A stretch of 64,000 bases of DNA from Pseudarthrobacter raffinosi (GCF_023913735.1 NZ_JAMXBH010000021.1:1-64000), one strand, 5' to 3'; positions 23,564 to 33,240 are shown, counted from the first letter of the stretch. The notes: generated by a model from the letters alone, not told the origin. Numbers and translations are program-made.

Positions 23564-25123
23564 GTGTCCCACCCGATCGACGTTGGATCAGTACTCGGCG
23601 GCCGCTACAAGGTCACAGCCACGGTATTGACCTCACACGACCAGGATCTGGTGCTGGACGGGGTGGACCAGGTTCTCAACCGACCGGTCAGCATTCTGGT
23701 CGCCGGCCCGGACAACACCGAACAGGTGGCCCAGAGCGCCCGCGAGGTGGCTACTGGTGAGCGCCCGGGTAACGTCCAGGTCCTGGACCTTGGGGTCACT
23801 GAGGCCACCACGTACCTCATCACCAACCACACGTCCGCGGCAGACCTGTTGGACCTCGTGGTCGCTTCCGACGCGCCTTACGTCGAGCCGTTCTTCACGG
23901 ATACCCTGGGCAGCGAAATTTTCGGCCAGGTGCGTTCACACGAACCGGAACCGTACGACGACGAAGAGAACGTCGACGCCGGATATATCAACTATTCGGA
24001 CAATCACCCCAGCCAGGTTGACCCATTCCGGTCTGCCGCACCGCTTGCTCCGCCGCTTGTACCCCCGGTTGTTCCGGCCCGTCCGCCGCTCCGCCCGGCG
24101 GTCCTTCCGGCGTCGGGCCCTGCCAAGGCCGGGGCCGTTAGAGCAGGCGCCGCCGCTGCTGGCGCCACTGCCGCACATCAGCACGTCACTGCGCCGCAAC
24201 CGGTGCAGGCTGCGGAGAACCGGCCAGTTTCCGGACCGGCCGAGCCCAAGGCAGGTGCCGGATCCGATTCGCCCAAGGTCTCCCTGTGGTCTGAGGACGA
24301 CTATTCCAACGGCTCCCAGGACGCATCCTACGACGAACCCGTGGTCTCCCGAGCGCCGGAACACTCCGATCGCGCAGCGGGCGCCTTCCCGTCGGTTGCC
24401 CGGAAAGTGTCTCCGGCGGCCGCAGTACCGCCTTCCGGCGGGACGGATGACTATTACGATGACGACGAGCCCGAGCGTGAGCCCCGCTCGATGCGCTGGC
24501 TGGTTGGCGGGCTGCTCGCCGTGGTGTTGATTGCCGGGCTGGTCTTTGCGGTCACAAACCTGGGCAGTCTATTCAAATCTGGCCCCCAGGCCGCCCCAAC
24601 CTCCAATTCGACGGGCTCCACCCAGCCAAACTCCGGGTCGGCTTCCCCTAACCCGAGCTCCGCACCGCCGGCGGCACCGCCTGCCATCGACAGCATCACC
24701 CGCCAGGGGGATTTTGACTTCGCAGGCACCTACGACGTGGATCTTGTGAAGGCGTTTGACGGCAACGCAGCCAGCTACTGGTCAGACATGGAATTTGCCA
24801 CCGAGGGCTGGGGCGGCCTCGCAACCGATGGCGTGCCCTTGTTCGTCAAGCTCAAGAATCCGGCGAAGGTTTCATCCATCACCCTGACTCAGCTCGGGGC
24901 CTCGGGCGGCAATCTCAGTGTCTTCACCAATGACCGTCCGTCATTGGACGGAGCCAGGCTGGTGGGGACCAACAGCTTCACGTCAACAGATCTGACCATG
25001 CCGCTGGCCGAGCCGGTGGAGGCACAGTACGTGATCGTGTCCATCAAGACGCTTCCCAAGCTGGCCGCCCCGAAGACCCGCTATGGCTTTGGCATCCGCC
25101 TGGCGGAGATCAAGATCCAGTAG
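23564..25123 (+). CDS. MurJ-associated membrane protein with pseudokinase-like and discoidin-like domains
   Basis: The product is 519 aa from a GTG with AGGAGG just upstream. Residues 1-110 begin VGSVLGGRYKVTATVLTSHDQDLVLDGVDQVLNRPVSILVA in the manner of a Ser/Thr kinase N-lobe, but the glycine loop, catalytic Asp and DFG are absent, so this is at best a pseudokinase remnant. A Pro/Ala-rich acidic linker follows (about 130-300), then one membrane span near 312-330 after EPREPRS-like charged residues. A Ser/Pro linker leads to a C-terminal domain (about 370-519) with VDLVKAFDGNAASYWSDM and RLAEIKI, resembling discoidin/F5-8 (NedA-like) sugar-binding modules. This is the domain order of the mycobacterial MviN C-terminus. 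I infer it partners MurJ and links cell-wall signalling to lipid II export. Confidence 0.75.
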   Translation: MSHPIDVGSVLGGRYKVTATVLTSHDQDLVLDGVDQVLNRPVSILVAGPDNTEQVAQSAREVATGERPGNVQVLDLGVTEATTYLITNHTSAADLLDLVVASDAPYVEPFFTDTLGSEIFGQVRSHEPEPYDDEENVDAGYINYSDNHPSQVDPFRSAAPLAPPLVPPVVPARPPLRPAVLPASGPAKAGAVRAGAAAAGATAAHQHVTAPQPVQAAENRPVSGPAEPKAGAGSDSPKVSLWSEDDYSNGSQDASYDEPVVSRAPEHSDRAAGAFPSVARKVSPAAAVPPSGGTDDYYDDDEPEREPRSMRWLVGGLLAVVLIAGLVFAVTNLGSLFKSGPQAAPTSNSTGSTQPNSGSASPNPSSAPPAAPPAIDSITRQGDFDFAGTYDVDLVKAFDGNAASYWSDMEFATEGWGGLATDGVPLFVKLKNPAKVSSITLTQLGASGGNLSVFTNDRPSLDGARLVGTNSFTSTDLTMPLAEPVEAQYVIVSIKTLPKLAAPKTRYGFGIRLAEIKIQ

Positions 25124-25146
25124 GACCACACCTGCGTCGTTCCCGT

Positions 25147-25200
25147 TGAGCCGCGTCTGTTCTGCCCGGAGTATTGCTCCGAAGTATCAGACGCGGCTCA
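25147..25200. terminator. Hairpin after the MurJ partner gene
   Basis: Arms TGAGCCGCGTCTG (25147-25159) and CAGACGCGGCTCA (25188-25200) are perfectly complementary over 13 bp, with an inner GGAG/CTCC pair, and are followed by GCTGTTTTC. It fits an intrinsic terminator. Confidence 0.7.
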
Positions 25201-25372
25201 GCTGTTTTCAGACGGTAATCTGGAAGGGCGTCCCGTCCACATGACGGGGCTATGACCGCTGATGGTTCCTCCGTTTGCGCGACGCCCGGAATATTCACCA
25301 CCTAGATTCAGTTGTGCCATGTGGCTGGCCGCAAAAGCCGGCGCATCGACTAAGGAAGAGGTTCACCGTTCA

Positions 25373-26329
25373 GTGAGCAACGCAGAAAACACCGCGTCCG
25401 AAGTACGTGATGTCATCATCGTCGGCTCGGGCCCGGCCGGGTACACGGCCGCTGTCTACACGGCGCGCGCCAACCTGAAGCCCTTGCTTCTGGCCGGATC
25501 AGTTACCGCCGGCGGCGAACTGATGAACACCACCGACGTCGAAAACTACCCTGGCTTCCCCGAAGGCATCATGGGGCCGGACCTCATGGAGAACTTCGAG
25601 AAGCAGGCAGCGCGGTTCGGAACGGAAATCCAGTTCGAGGACGTCACAGCACTGGACCTCAACGGCGACATCAAGACTGTCACCATCGGTACCGGCGAGA
25701 CCTTCCGTGCGCGGGCCATCATCCTGTCCACCGGATCCGCTTACCGTGAGTTGGGCCTCCCGAACGAAAAGCGCCTCTCCGGCCACGGCGTGAGCTGGTG
25801 TGCAACCTGCGATGGTTTCTTTTTCAAGGACCAGGACATTGCGGTCATCGGCGGAGGAGACTCGGCCATGGAAGAAGCCCTCTTCCTGACCAAATTCGCC
25901 AAGTCCGTCACCGTTGTGCACCGCCGCGACACACTCAAAGCTTCCAAGATCATGGCGGACCGTGCTCTGGCCCACGACAAGATTTCGTTCATCTGGAACA
26001 GCTCCGTTGACGACGTCATCGGATCGGACAAAGTCACCGGGCTCAAGATCAAGAACCTAAAGGACGGCACCGTGTCCGACCTCGCCGTCACCGGCGTCTT
26101 CGTCGCCATCGGAAACGACCCCCGCACCGACCTGGTCAAGGACTCCCTGGAGATCACGGCGGCCGGTACCATCGCCGTCGAGGGCCGGAGTTCCAAGACC
26201 AGCATCCCTGGCGTCTTCGCCGCCGGCGATGTTGTTGATCCCACCTACCGTCAGGCCATCACGGCCTCCGGTTCCGGATGTGTTGCCGCGATCGACGTGG
26301 AACACTACCTCGCAGACCTTCACGCGTAA
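25373..26329 (+). CDS. trxB: Thioredoxin-disulfide reductase
   Basis: The 318-aa flavoprotein has the FAD motif IIVGSGPAGYTAA near residue 15-27, the redox-active pair C143-A-T-C146 in SWCATCDG, the NADPH motif IGGGDSAMEEA, and the C-terminal FAD motif GVFAAGDVVDPTYRQAITASGSGC. It passes electrons from NADPH to thioredoxin in the cytoplasm. The GTG at 25373 gives the standard family length; purine-rich AAGGAAGAGG lies somewhat far (about 11 bases). The trxA start is 37 bp downstream, so the two form an operon, the normal arrangement near the origin in actinobacteria. Confidence 0.96.
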   Translation: MSNAENTASEVRDVIIVGSGPAGYTAAVYTARANLKPLLLAGSVTAGGELMNTTDVENYPGFPEGIMGPDLMENFEKQAARFGTEIQFEDVTALDLNGDIKTVTIGTGETFRARAIILSTGSAYRELGLPNEKRLSGHGVSWCATCDGFFFKDQDIAVIGGGDSAMEEALFLTKFAKSVTVVHRRDTLKASKIMADRALAHDKISFIWNSSVDDVIGSDKVTGLKIKNLKDGTVSDLAVTGVFVAIGNDPRTDLVKDSLEITAAGTIAVEGRSSKTSIPGVFAAGDVVDPTYRQAITASGSGCVAAIDVEHYLADLHA

Positions 26330-26366
26330 ATCCGCGTACCCGCCGTTCGAAGAGAGAGACAAGGTT

Positions 26367-26693
26367 ATGAGCAACGCTAAAGACGTAACAGATGCAAGTT
26401 TTGCTGCGGACGTACTGTCCGCCGACAAGCCAGTAATTGTGGACTTCTGGGCTGAATGGTGCGGCCCCTGCCGCAAGCTGGGACCCATCCTCGACGAGAT
26501 CTCGGTCGAATACAGCGAGAAGGTTAGTGTCGTCAAGCTCAACGTCGACGACAACCCCGCCATCGCCGCCGAGTACGGAATCACGTCCATCCCCGCCGTT
26601 TACCTCTTCCAGGACGGCCAGGTGAAGAGCACTGTTATCGGCGCGAGGCCGAAGCAGTTCTTCGAAAAGGAATTTGCGGACGTCCTTTCCTAA
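26367..26693 (+). CDS. trxA: Thioredoxin
   Basis: The 108-aa protein is a classical thioredoxin. The active site W-C32-G-P-C35 lies in VDFWAEWCGPCRK, the buried acid is present, and the cis-Pro loop reads TSIPAVYLF. It reduces protein disulfides using electrons from TrxB. The ATG at 26367 is preceded by an AGAGAGACAAGG purine run. It is the last gene before the gene-free parS region and is followed by a strong terminator. Confidence 0.97.
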   Translation: MSNAKDVTDASFAADVLSADKPVIVDFWAEWCGPCRKLGPILDEISVEYSEKVSVVKLNVDDNPAIAAEYGITSIPAVYLFQDGQVKSTVIGARPKQFFEKEFADVLS

Positions 26694-26737
26694 TCAGGTA
26701 GGGGACTTCGGTCCCATGTGACCAGTGACACCGTCCT

Positions 26738-26768
26738 GTGGCCACTGCTTCCATGAAGCGGTGGCCAC
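26738..26768 (+). terminator. Terminator hairpin after trxA
   Basis: GTGGCCAC arms (26738-26745 and 26761-26768) enclose GCTTC/GAAGC with a three-base loop, giving a nearly uninterrupted 13-pair stem about 45 bp past the trxA stop. GGGCCTTT follows. Confidence 0.75.
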
Positions 26769-26970
26769 GGGCCTTTAAGACCTGGCCCGTGGAAGCACAA
26801 CCACATTGAATCAACCGTCAATTGTTTCCTAACTTGACTGATTGCTCAGAGTCGCTCCAGGAGACCCAGTACAGGGATGAGTGTCTTATCAATGAGGGAG
26901 AGTGGGCTGTAAATTCCGGTCAGACGTCCCCGGCGCCATCCTAGAGTTCGCCTTTCCGGATTCGGATTGT

Positions 26971-26986
26971 TGTTTCACGTGAAACA
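26971..26986. promoter_or_regulatory. parS site (perfect)
   Basis: TGTTTCACGTGAAACA matches the universal bacterial chromosomal parS at all 16 positions. It is the ParB loading site farthest from parB in this region. Confidence 0.95.
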
Positions 26987-27267
26987 TTAGCGATCGCGAA
27001 ACATGGATTCATGCGAACATCGACGATTCGCCAAGCCAAGCGGCGTACGGTGTGGCCATGCTCGCCGGACGGACGAAATTTCTTCGGCGTCAGTGCATGC
27101 TGATCCTTACATCCGAGTGTCCTTGCCGCACGACAATGCCGCAGCGATTCAGTTCGACATACTTGAACTCAGCTAAGTTCAGTTCGGCTCACGACGGTAA
27201 ATCAATCAACCCAGGCTTCCACTTTCGTGACGGTCACACTCTGCGCACTGATGCGTACCCCGCACTA

Positions 27268-27283
27268 TATTTCACGTGAAACA
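27268..27283. promoter_or_regulatory. parS site (one mismatch)
   Basis: TATTTCACGTGAAACA differs from the parS consensus only at position 2 and keeps the 12 bp TTTCACGTGAAA core. Confidence 0.85.
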
Positions 27284-28471
27284 CGGCCGAAGCCTGCGTG
27301 AGTCTGCTCCCTTCAGTCCTATTGGCCTGCCCGACGGCATTTGGAGCCAGTCCTCAAGGATCTGGTTCACGCGATGTCGCCGTATTGCGTCCCGTCCATT
27401 CGCTGAGGAAAATACCCGCGGCGCACTCAGAGATTGGATCGAACTCTGAGCAGCGAATGCCAATTAGATTAGGTGGCCTAGTGGCCTTGACGCCCCATTT
27501 CACCTTGCGGAGGACAATATGGAACCGGAGCATCAGACTACCGGAAGCACCCTGACCAGGCCGGCGTTCCAGCCTCGCTGGCCGTCCATGGGCTAAATCA
27601 AACGCCGATTCTCGCAGTTGACGCCTAGAAGATCACGGCTCCAAGGGTGTGGTCAGAGTCAACGCCGGTGGTTGGAGGAATCGGGGCTGGTCGGGGGAGT
27701 CGTCGCTGGACGGGGGAAGCCAAGGAACGCCGGGGACGCCAGGTGACCGTTATGACGCTAGGATCCGAGCAATTGGAATAGATCCCCGACATCAAATGGC
27801 ACCGTCCCCTCGTAACTGACTGGCCACTCTCGAAAACAACTTCCTGATCGAAAATGCGCACAAGTCTCATCGCCAAACCACAGCACGTCGGTATCCTGCC
27901 ACGACGGTATCCAGTTCAGTGCCAGCCTGACCAGTTTCAACAGTCCAGTCTTGTCCACAGCATGTCGACGACACAGCAGCGCGCAACTCAAGATTCAGCG
28001 ACCCCCGGGAGCATACTCACACAGCGTTGGGAACCCGCCAGCACAGACAAGGTGCCTGCGGACGAATTCGAGACCGTCGGCCTGGAGACTCACTATGCCC
28101 TTCCGCCGATACCTACAGCCTCGGGTGGTAATTCAGGGGCCGTACGGATAGGGCACGCGCAGCGCATTCAGTCTGTACTCGCTGCGCTGGTGGGTCCATC
28201 GGGATCGTCGTTCGTATTGTCCGAGATGTCCATTGATGCCGATGGCCCGAATGGGAAGCACATGCGGAGATTGTCCAAGCCCGATATTGCCCTCGGCCGC
28301 AGCCCACGCCGGTCTCGACACCCACTTGTTGGGGCCGCACCCCTTCACAACGCCGTGGTCGTCTCAGCGGGCCCATGCCAAGAGACGGGCCATACCAGAA
28401 GACCTCATGCGCGCCACGGGTGCGGGCCGGCAAAGACGGCACGAGGACACGGATGTTCTTCTACGCCGGAC

Positions 28472-28487
28472 TGTTTCACGTGAAACA
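28472..28487. promoter_or_regulatory. parS site (perfect)
   Basis: This is an exact 16 bp parS match, paired with another perfect site 63 bp downstream (start to start), six helical turns away. Confidence 0.95.
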
Positions 28488-28534
28488 GTCCCGCCCCGGC
28501 GACGGCTTCGCGGATGGCAAGACCTCGAGCGTAC

Positions 28535-28550
28535 TGTTTCACGTGAAACA
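28535..28550. promoter_or_regulatory. parS site (perfect)
   Basis: This is an exact 16 bp parS match, the second of the closely spaced pair. Confidence 0.95.
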
Positions 28551-29304
28551 AACTGAGCGAAATCTCCGACCAAGCTTCCCGGGATGGATGCTAAGGACGC
28601 CGGCTTCGCATGTGCTCGATGCTATCTTCTGAGGCCAACTGCCAACTGGCCGCATCCCCACGTCAACCTGGTTGCTCCACGACCGACACGTCGTAGACAC
28701 CCGGACAACCCGTACACAGCCCAGGCACACGAGGAATACTCTCCTCACCGCAGGAATTCTAGACACTGCCGGGCGCCCTCAATCCTGCCACCGGGCTCTA
28801 TAGACGCTTGCGTGACGGCTGAGCCCTCGCCCAAGCCCTCCGGCCTGCTGCGTCGATGGGGGACCGTCAGCCTGAACCAGGACTGGACGAAGGTGATCGC
28901 CGTGTACCTGCCCGTGGCCAAAATAGGCGTTGTGGCTTCGCCGCTACGCACATCTCTGTTCGCAAGATCGCTACGGTTGCCGTCCAGTCAGCGCAGGACA
29001 GAACCAGAGCCAACTTGCTCGGTTGTCAGCGAAGGACGGTATCGGAACCGCCTACTCGGTCTTAACATGTCAGTCCGCACTGCAGCTCCCGACCGGAACA
29101 ACACGCGTGGGCAGGTCATGAGCCAGCTGGCCAATACCGACTTTCCTGTCCGAAGGGCGGAGCCCTAGGTGCCCGACCAACTCCACCCCAAAGACCTAGA
29201 GCAGGTGACGAATGTCAGCGGATGACGGAATCGTATCCATCGGAAGTGTGACTGTTCGGTTCGACTGGAGGGTTCAATCGCGTTGATGTCCACCGACTTC
29301 GAAG

Positions 29305-29374
29305 TTATCCCCAAATGTTATCCACACTGATATCCACACTGATATCCACACTGATATCCACAGGCTTATCCACC
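29305..29374. repeat. Array of DnaA-box-like 9-mers at 12 bp spacing (array 1)
   Basis: Same-direction 9-mers start at 29305 (TTATCCCCA), 29318 (TTATCCACA, perfect DnaA box), 29330, 29342 and 29354 (each ATATCCACA) and 29366 (TTATCCACC). The last five are exactly 12 bp apart and the middle part is a tandem 12-mer TATCCACACTGA. The elements could bind DnaA cooperatively or act as iterons for another protein. Confidence 0.8.
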
Positions 29375-29564
29375 GGTCTGCAAATCGTGGATGCAGGACC
29401 CCTAGTGCCGTCCTTTAGATCAGCCGACACCCTCGAGCCGGCTTTGCTCCAGGACAACTACCACGGACGAAGCGCATGCTCACGTTGGACTGGAAATATC
29501 GCCGGAAATCCAACTATTGAAGTCGCTTTCCGTCCCGAAAGAGAGTCTGAATCGACCTTGGTAA

Positions 29565-29580
29565 TGTTTCACGTGAAACG
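29565..29580. promoter_or_regulatory. parS site (one mismatch)
   Basis: TGTTTCACGTGAAACG differs from consensus at the last base only. It lies between the two DnaA-type arrays. Confidence 0.88.
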
Positions 29581-29675
29581 GGACTGCAGGCGCTATCCAA
29601 TGCTCGTGCGTACCGCTCGTTGCAGGATCCGCTCGTGTGGGCCAAATCTCTTCCTGATGCCTGCCACCAAGCAAT

Positions 29676-29720
29676 CTATCCACAAAGTTATCCACAACGA
29701 TATCCACCATGCAATTCACA
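29676..29720. repeat. Array of DnaA-box-like 9-mers at 12 bp spacing (array 2)
   Basis: Same-direction elements start at 29676 (CTATCCACA), 29688 (TTATCCACA, perfect), 29700 (ATATCCACC) and 29712 (CAATTCACA), again exactly 12 bp apart and in the same orientation as array 1. The linker bases differ between units, so the spacing is conserved more than the linker sequence. Confidence 0.75.
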
Positions 29721-30322
29721 CCTACGGGCCCAAGCCTGTCCTGGCTCCATCTCTTGTTGTGGCAAGTTTGCCGCACACGATGATGAAGAGTGGGCCACGG
29801 AAACATAATCTTTCGGATACTCCCTTTCCCTCAAACCAGGCTGCTGTCCGCCTGGCTAGCTGATTCATCTTCAGCCGGGCCATGATCTGACGTGGTTGCA
29901 GTTGTGGTCGCTTCCCCGTCGGATCCGAACCTTTCCGGACGGTCCCGCCTGTCTCAAACTGCTGCACAGCAAGACGACTCGGCTTGCACCAATTCCTTCC
30001 ACTCCCGGACACTCCCGGACTGGGCCAATTCTGTGCACCCCGCGGTCAGGTCCTAGAGGGGCGAAGCCGAGTTGCGGAGCTGGTCCAGAGACGCACTATG
30101 GCGCACTGCCAGAGTCATGCTGTAACGACTTGGAGTGTCGCAGTCCTGCCCAGGGTGGTGGTCCCGTATGAGGCAGCCGGCGACACTGTTGGCCCAGCCA
30201 GGGGATCGATGCGCCCTCCTGAGATTGGTGTGTATCGAGGCGCCCTGCAGATTCAATTCGTCGACGTACCGTCTCCACAGAAGACTATTTGATGAAAGGC
30301 CCGGTTGGGGGCCGCGGTCGTA

Positions 30323-30362
<40 letters not shown>

Positions 30363-30861
30363 AACCGATGCTACCGGTGCGCCGGCGTGCGCCAGCTCAA
30401 AAGTCCTCGGATGCGCCAGGAAGCTATCTGTTCAGGCTAACTGCCCGGCGAGTGGAACTCAGGCGTCAGGGTTGGGGCCACCACGGAACGGGACATGCTG
30501 GACCCCGGCCATGGCTCTCCGCTGGATACTAGTCCTCTGGACGGCTTCCCAAGCTCCCAGAACCCTGGGCGGGCATGCGCTGGGTCAGCAGGATATAACC
30601 AGTGGCGGGCGTCACTGCCGGCCGGGGGATTGGGGGCGGCATTATCCTCGAGGCGTGAAGAGGCCATAGTAGGCTCTAAGCCGTCAACTCCAAGGTCTGG
30701 GAATTGTCTCTGTTCCCACGGCGATCGAGATGGGAGGGCGCTTGGGCTGCAAGTTTACAATCCGAGACGCAGCCAGCTCGCCGGCGCCGTGAGGACGTCG
30801 GGGTATCGGTGTGTCGGGGCCGTGGGGAGATGCCAGGCACGGTGAGCTGGACTCGTCACGA

Positions 30862-30877
30862 TGTTTCACGTGAAACC
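30862..30877. promoter_or_regulatory. parS site (one mismatch)
   Basis: TGTTTCACGTGAAACC differs from the parS consensus at the last base only. Confidence 0.88.
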
Positions 30878-31144
30878 ATTTAGAAGACGGCTGGGCGTAG
30901 GCCGAACCTGCTCAGCAATCTCGGCTACCCTCACGAAGCTTGGTGAACTGCTTCTGCAGGAGTTTTTTAGCCACCGCTTTGGCTGCGGGCGAAGCCCCTC
31001 GGATGCTGGAAAACCGAATTCACTTCCGCAGCCGCAGCGTAGGTGACGCGCCGGCGACATCACTGGCCGAGGACTTTAGATGATACCAACTTCATGTTCG
31101 TTCTCGATGGCGCCGCCGCCTAGATCCGGCGCATACCCTGTTGA

Positions 31145-31160
31145 TGTTTCACGTGAAACA
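31145..31160. promoter_or_regulatory. parS site (perfect)
   Basis: This is an exact 16 bp parS match about 0.8 kb from the end of parB. Confidence 0.95.
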
Positions 31161-31191
31161 GCAACCGCGAGGCGCCTTCCCATCTGGACCA

Positions 31192-31240
31192 GACGTTGCC
31201 GAACCCGGACGTTGCCGAACCCACCCGGATGTTGCCGAAG
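31192..31240. repeat. Short tandem repeat GACGTTGCCGAACCC, three copies
   Basis: Units begin at 31192, 31208 and 31228 (the last reading GATGTTGCCGAAG), with 16 and 20 bp periods. They lie just after a parS site in the gene-free region. Confidence 0.7.
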
Positions 31241-31691
31241 CAGATTGAAGGTCAGAAGACTATCTCGCGACAGGTCTCCGGGGGAGACGTCCACCCTGGC
31301 GCATCCCCGTAGTCAACGAGTTAGCCGCAGGCTAAGGCCAACATCTGCACGGGTACGTACGCTGCACACCAGATCCCTGGAACAGATCGGGGCAAGCGCA
31401 ACGATGACGGTGTTCCCGCCGCTTGGCAGGATAAGCACCGCACGGACTGATTGGAAATGTGCGAATCGACGCATTCTTCACTGCTTCGGAGCAACGGAAC
31501 CCATTGGGTGACAAGCATCACGAGTCGCATCGGAGTGTCCAGCGATCCGTCGAATCCACCACTCCTGCCTGATCGCCGTCTCGAGAGTTCGCGCTCCGCC
31601 ATCTACATCGCCCTCAGTGCCCACCTCCAGTGCGTCAACAACCCGGAGCCACAGAAGTCCACCGCTGCAGCGGGAACACAAGCAGAGACGA

Positions 31692-31740
31692 CAGTCGTTG
31701 GAGGAGACCAGTCTTTGGAGGACTCCAGTCTTTAGAGGAG
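31692..31740. repeat. Short imperfect tandem repeat of CCAGTCTTTGGAGGA type
   Basis: Units of about 17 bp containing CAGTCTTTGGAGG or CAGTCTTTAGAGG, with a weaker copy CAGTCGTTGGAGG, occur in tandem. No coding or hairpin role is visible. Confidence 0.55.
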
Positions 31741-31906
31741 TCGAAGGCAGCAGACAGTGCCAAACTCGCGTCCCACAACGGAACTATTTCATCGGGCCCA
31801 GAGGGGTACGCCATGCGGACCGCGGGCTCGAGCCCGGGGCGCGTCACAACCACCATGGCCACGCCAGTATCAGCTCCGGAATGCAAAGATGGCATCGATA
31901 CAGACG

Positions 31907-31944
31907 AAAGAAGGGCCTGTTTCACGTGAAACAGGCCCTTCTTT
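31907..31944. terminator. 38 bp perfect palindrome: putative parB terminator with parS at its centre
   Basis: The sequence from 31907 to 31944 is its own reverse complement. The central 16 bases (31918-31933) are a perfect parS, flanked by AAAGAAGGGCC on one side and GGCCCTTCTTT on the other. It begins 12 bp after the parB stop codon (minus strand). The RNA would form a long hairpin and the flanks give U-runs in both directions, as in a bidirectional terminator, while the DNA form loads ParB. Confidence 0.8.
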
Positions 31945-31956
31945 GAACAGAGAACG

Positions 31957-33240
31957 CTAGTTTTCAGATCCTGGCGCAAGAACTTCCATGATGCGGTTCA
32001 GGTCTTCAACACTGGCGAATTCAATGCTGACACGCCCCTTGCGGACACCCAGGGAAATCTTGACGTTGGTGTCCAAGCGGTCTGACAGCGAGGATGCCAG
32101 ATAGTCCAGGCGCTCATGGCGGGCTCCCGGACGAGGGATGTTGTTCTTGGCAGGCTTCGCAGGATCCTGATAGAGAGTGACGGCCTCTTCGGTTGCCCGA
32201 ACAGACATGCCTTCAGCCACGATTTTCTGGGCGAGGCGTTCCATGGCTGCTGCATCCGGCAGGGCGAGCAGCGCGCGCGCGTGGCCAGCGGAAATAACGC
32301 TGGCCGCCACACGACGCTGAACCAGGGGCGGAAGTTTGAGGAGACGCAGCGTGTTCGAAACCTGGGGACGTGAACGGCCAATGCGGTCCGCAAGCTGCTC
32401 GTGAGTGGTTCCGAAGTCTTCAAGCAGTTGCTGGTAGGCCGCTGCCTCTTCGAGCGGGTTCAACTGGCTGCGATGCAGGTTCTCCAGCAGTGCATCCCTG
32501 AGGAGGTCATCATCAGTGGTGTCCCGGACAATGGCAGGGATGGTCGCCATCCCGGCCGCCTGTACTGCCCTCCAGCGACGCTCACCCATCACCAGCTCGT
32601 ACGGTTCTCCACCTTCTTCGGTTGAAGTACGAACCACAATTGGCTGGAGGACGCCGATTTCGCGCACGGAGTGGATGAGCTCCGCCATGTCATCGTCATC
32701 GAAGACTGAACGGGGCTGTTTACGGTTCGGATGGATGTCGGTGACCGGAATCTCAGCAAAACGCACGCCGGGGACTTCCACGAGGTCAACACCGTTATCC
32801 GGCGTACTGCTCTGGGATACAGGTGCCTCGGACACAGACTCGCCAGTCGCGCCTTCAACCGGCATGGGCGAACCGTCCACCGTTGATGTAGCTGCACCGC
32901 CCTTTACAGGAGCTTTTGCGGCCGGCAGCTTCTCTGCTGCCTTGGCTGGCGGATTCGCGGGGGAGGCTGTTCTCGGCGCAGCTGCTTTCTTCGTTACCGA
33001 TGCGTCGTTGGCCTGGGCCGGCGCATCCGACTCGGAAGCAACCGACTCCGAAGATGAAGCATCTGAAGCTGCCCCACCATTTCCTGAAGCGTCATCAGGG
33101 GACACGACTTTCTTACGGCCTTCAGGGAAGAAGAGATCCACAGGCCGCGACACAGCGCCGCCGTTGCCCGACGCACTACCGGCGGAACTTGGAATGAGTG
33201 CGCCAAGACCGCGGCCTAGGCCACGTCGCTTTTCGCTCAT
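31957..33240 (-). CDS. parB: Chromosome partitioning protein ParB
   Basis: The 427-aa CTP-dependent DNA clamp binds parS and spreads along DNA. The N-terminus KRRGLGRGLGALI is the ParA-interaction motif. An Ala/Ser/Pro-rich linker of about 105 residues (45-150) follows, unusually long compared with short ParB proteins. The CTP-binding domain shows NRKQPRSVFDDDDM and GERRWRA at 219-225, with ENLHRSQLNPLEEA. The helix-turn-helix region (TTHEQLADRIGRSRPQVSNTLRLLKLP) recognises parS, and the C-terminal dimer domain ends the protein. GGAGGG lies eight bases before the ATG. It forms an operon with parA (66 bp gap). Confidence 0.97.
   Translation of the reverse strand: MSEKRRGLGRGLGALIPSSAGSASGNGGAVSRPVDLFFPEGRKKVVSPDDASGNGGAASDASSSESVASESDAPAQANDASVTKKAAAPRTASPANPPAKAAEKLPAAKAPVKGGAATSTVDGSPMPVEGATGESVSEAPVSQSSTPDNGVDLVEVPGVRFAEIPVTDIHPNRKQPRSVFDDDDMAELIHSVREIGVLQPIVVRTSTEEGGEPYELVMGERRWRAVQAAGMATIPAIVRDTTDDDLLRDALLENLHRSQLNPLEEAAAYQQLLEDFGTTHEQLADRIGRSRPQVSNTLRLLKLPPLVQRRVAASVISAGHARALLALPDAAAMERLAQKIVAEGMSVRATEEAVTLYQDPAKPAKNNIPRPGARHERLDYLASSLSDRLDTNVKISLGVRKGRVSIEFASVEDLNRIMEVLAPGSEN

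Noticed and set aside
29305..29374. CRISPR-like array
   Set aside because: The repeat unit is 12 bp with 3 bp linkers, far too short for repeats and spacers, and no cas genes are present.
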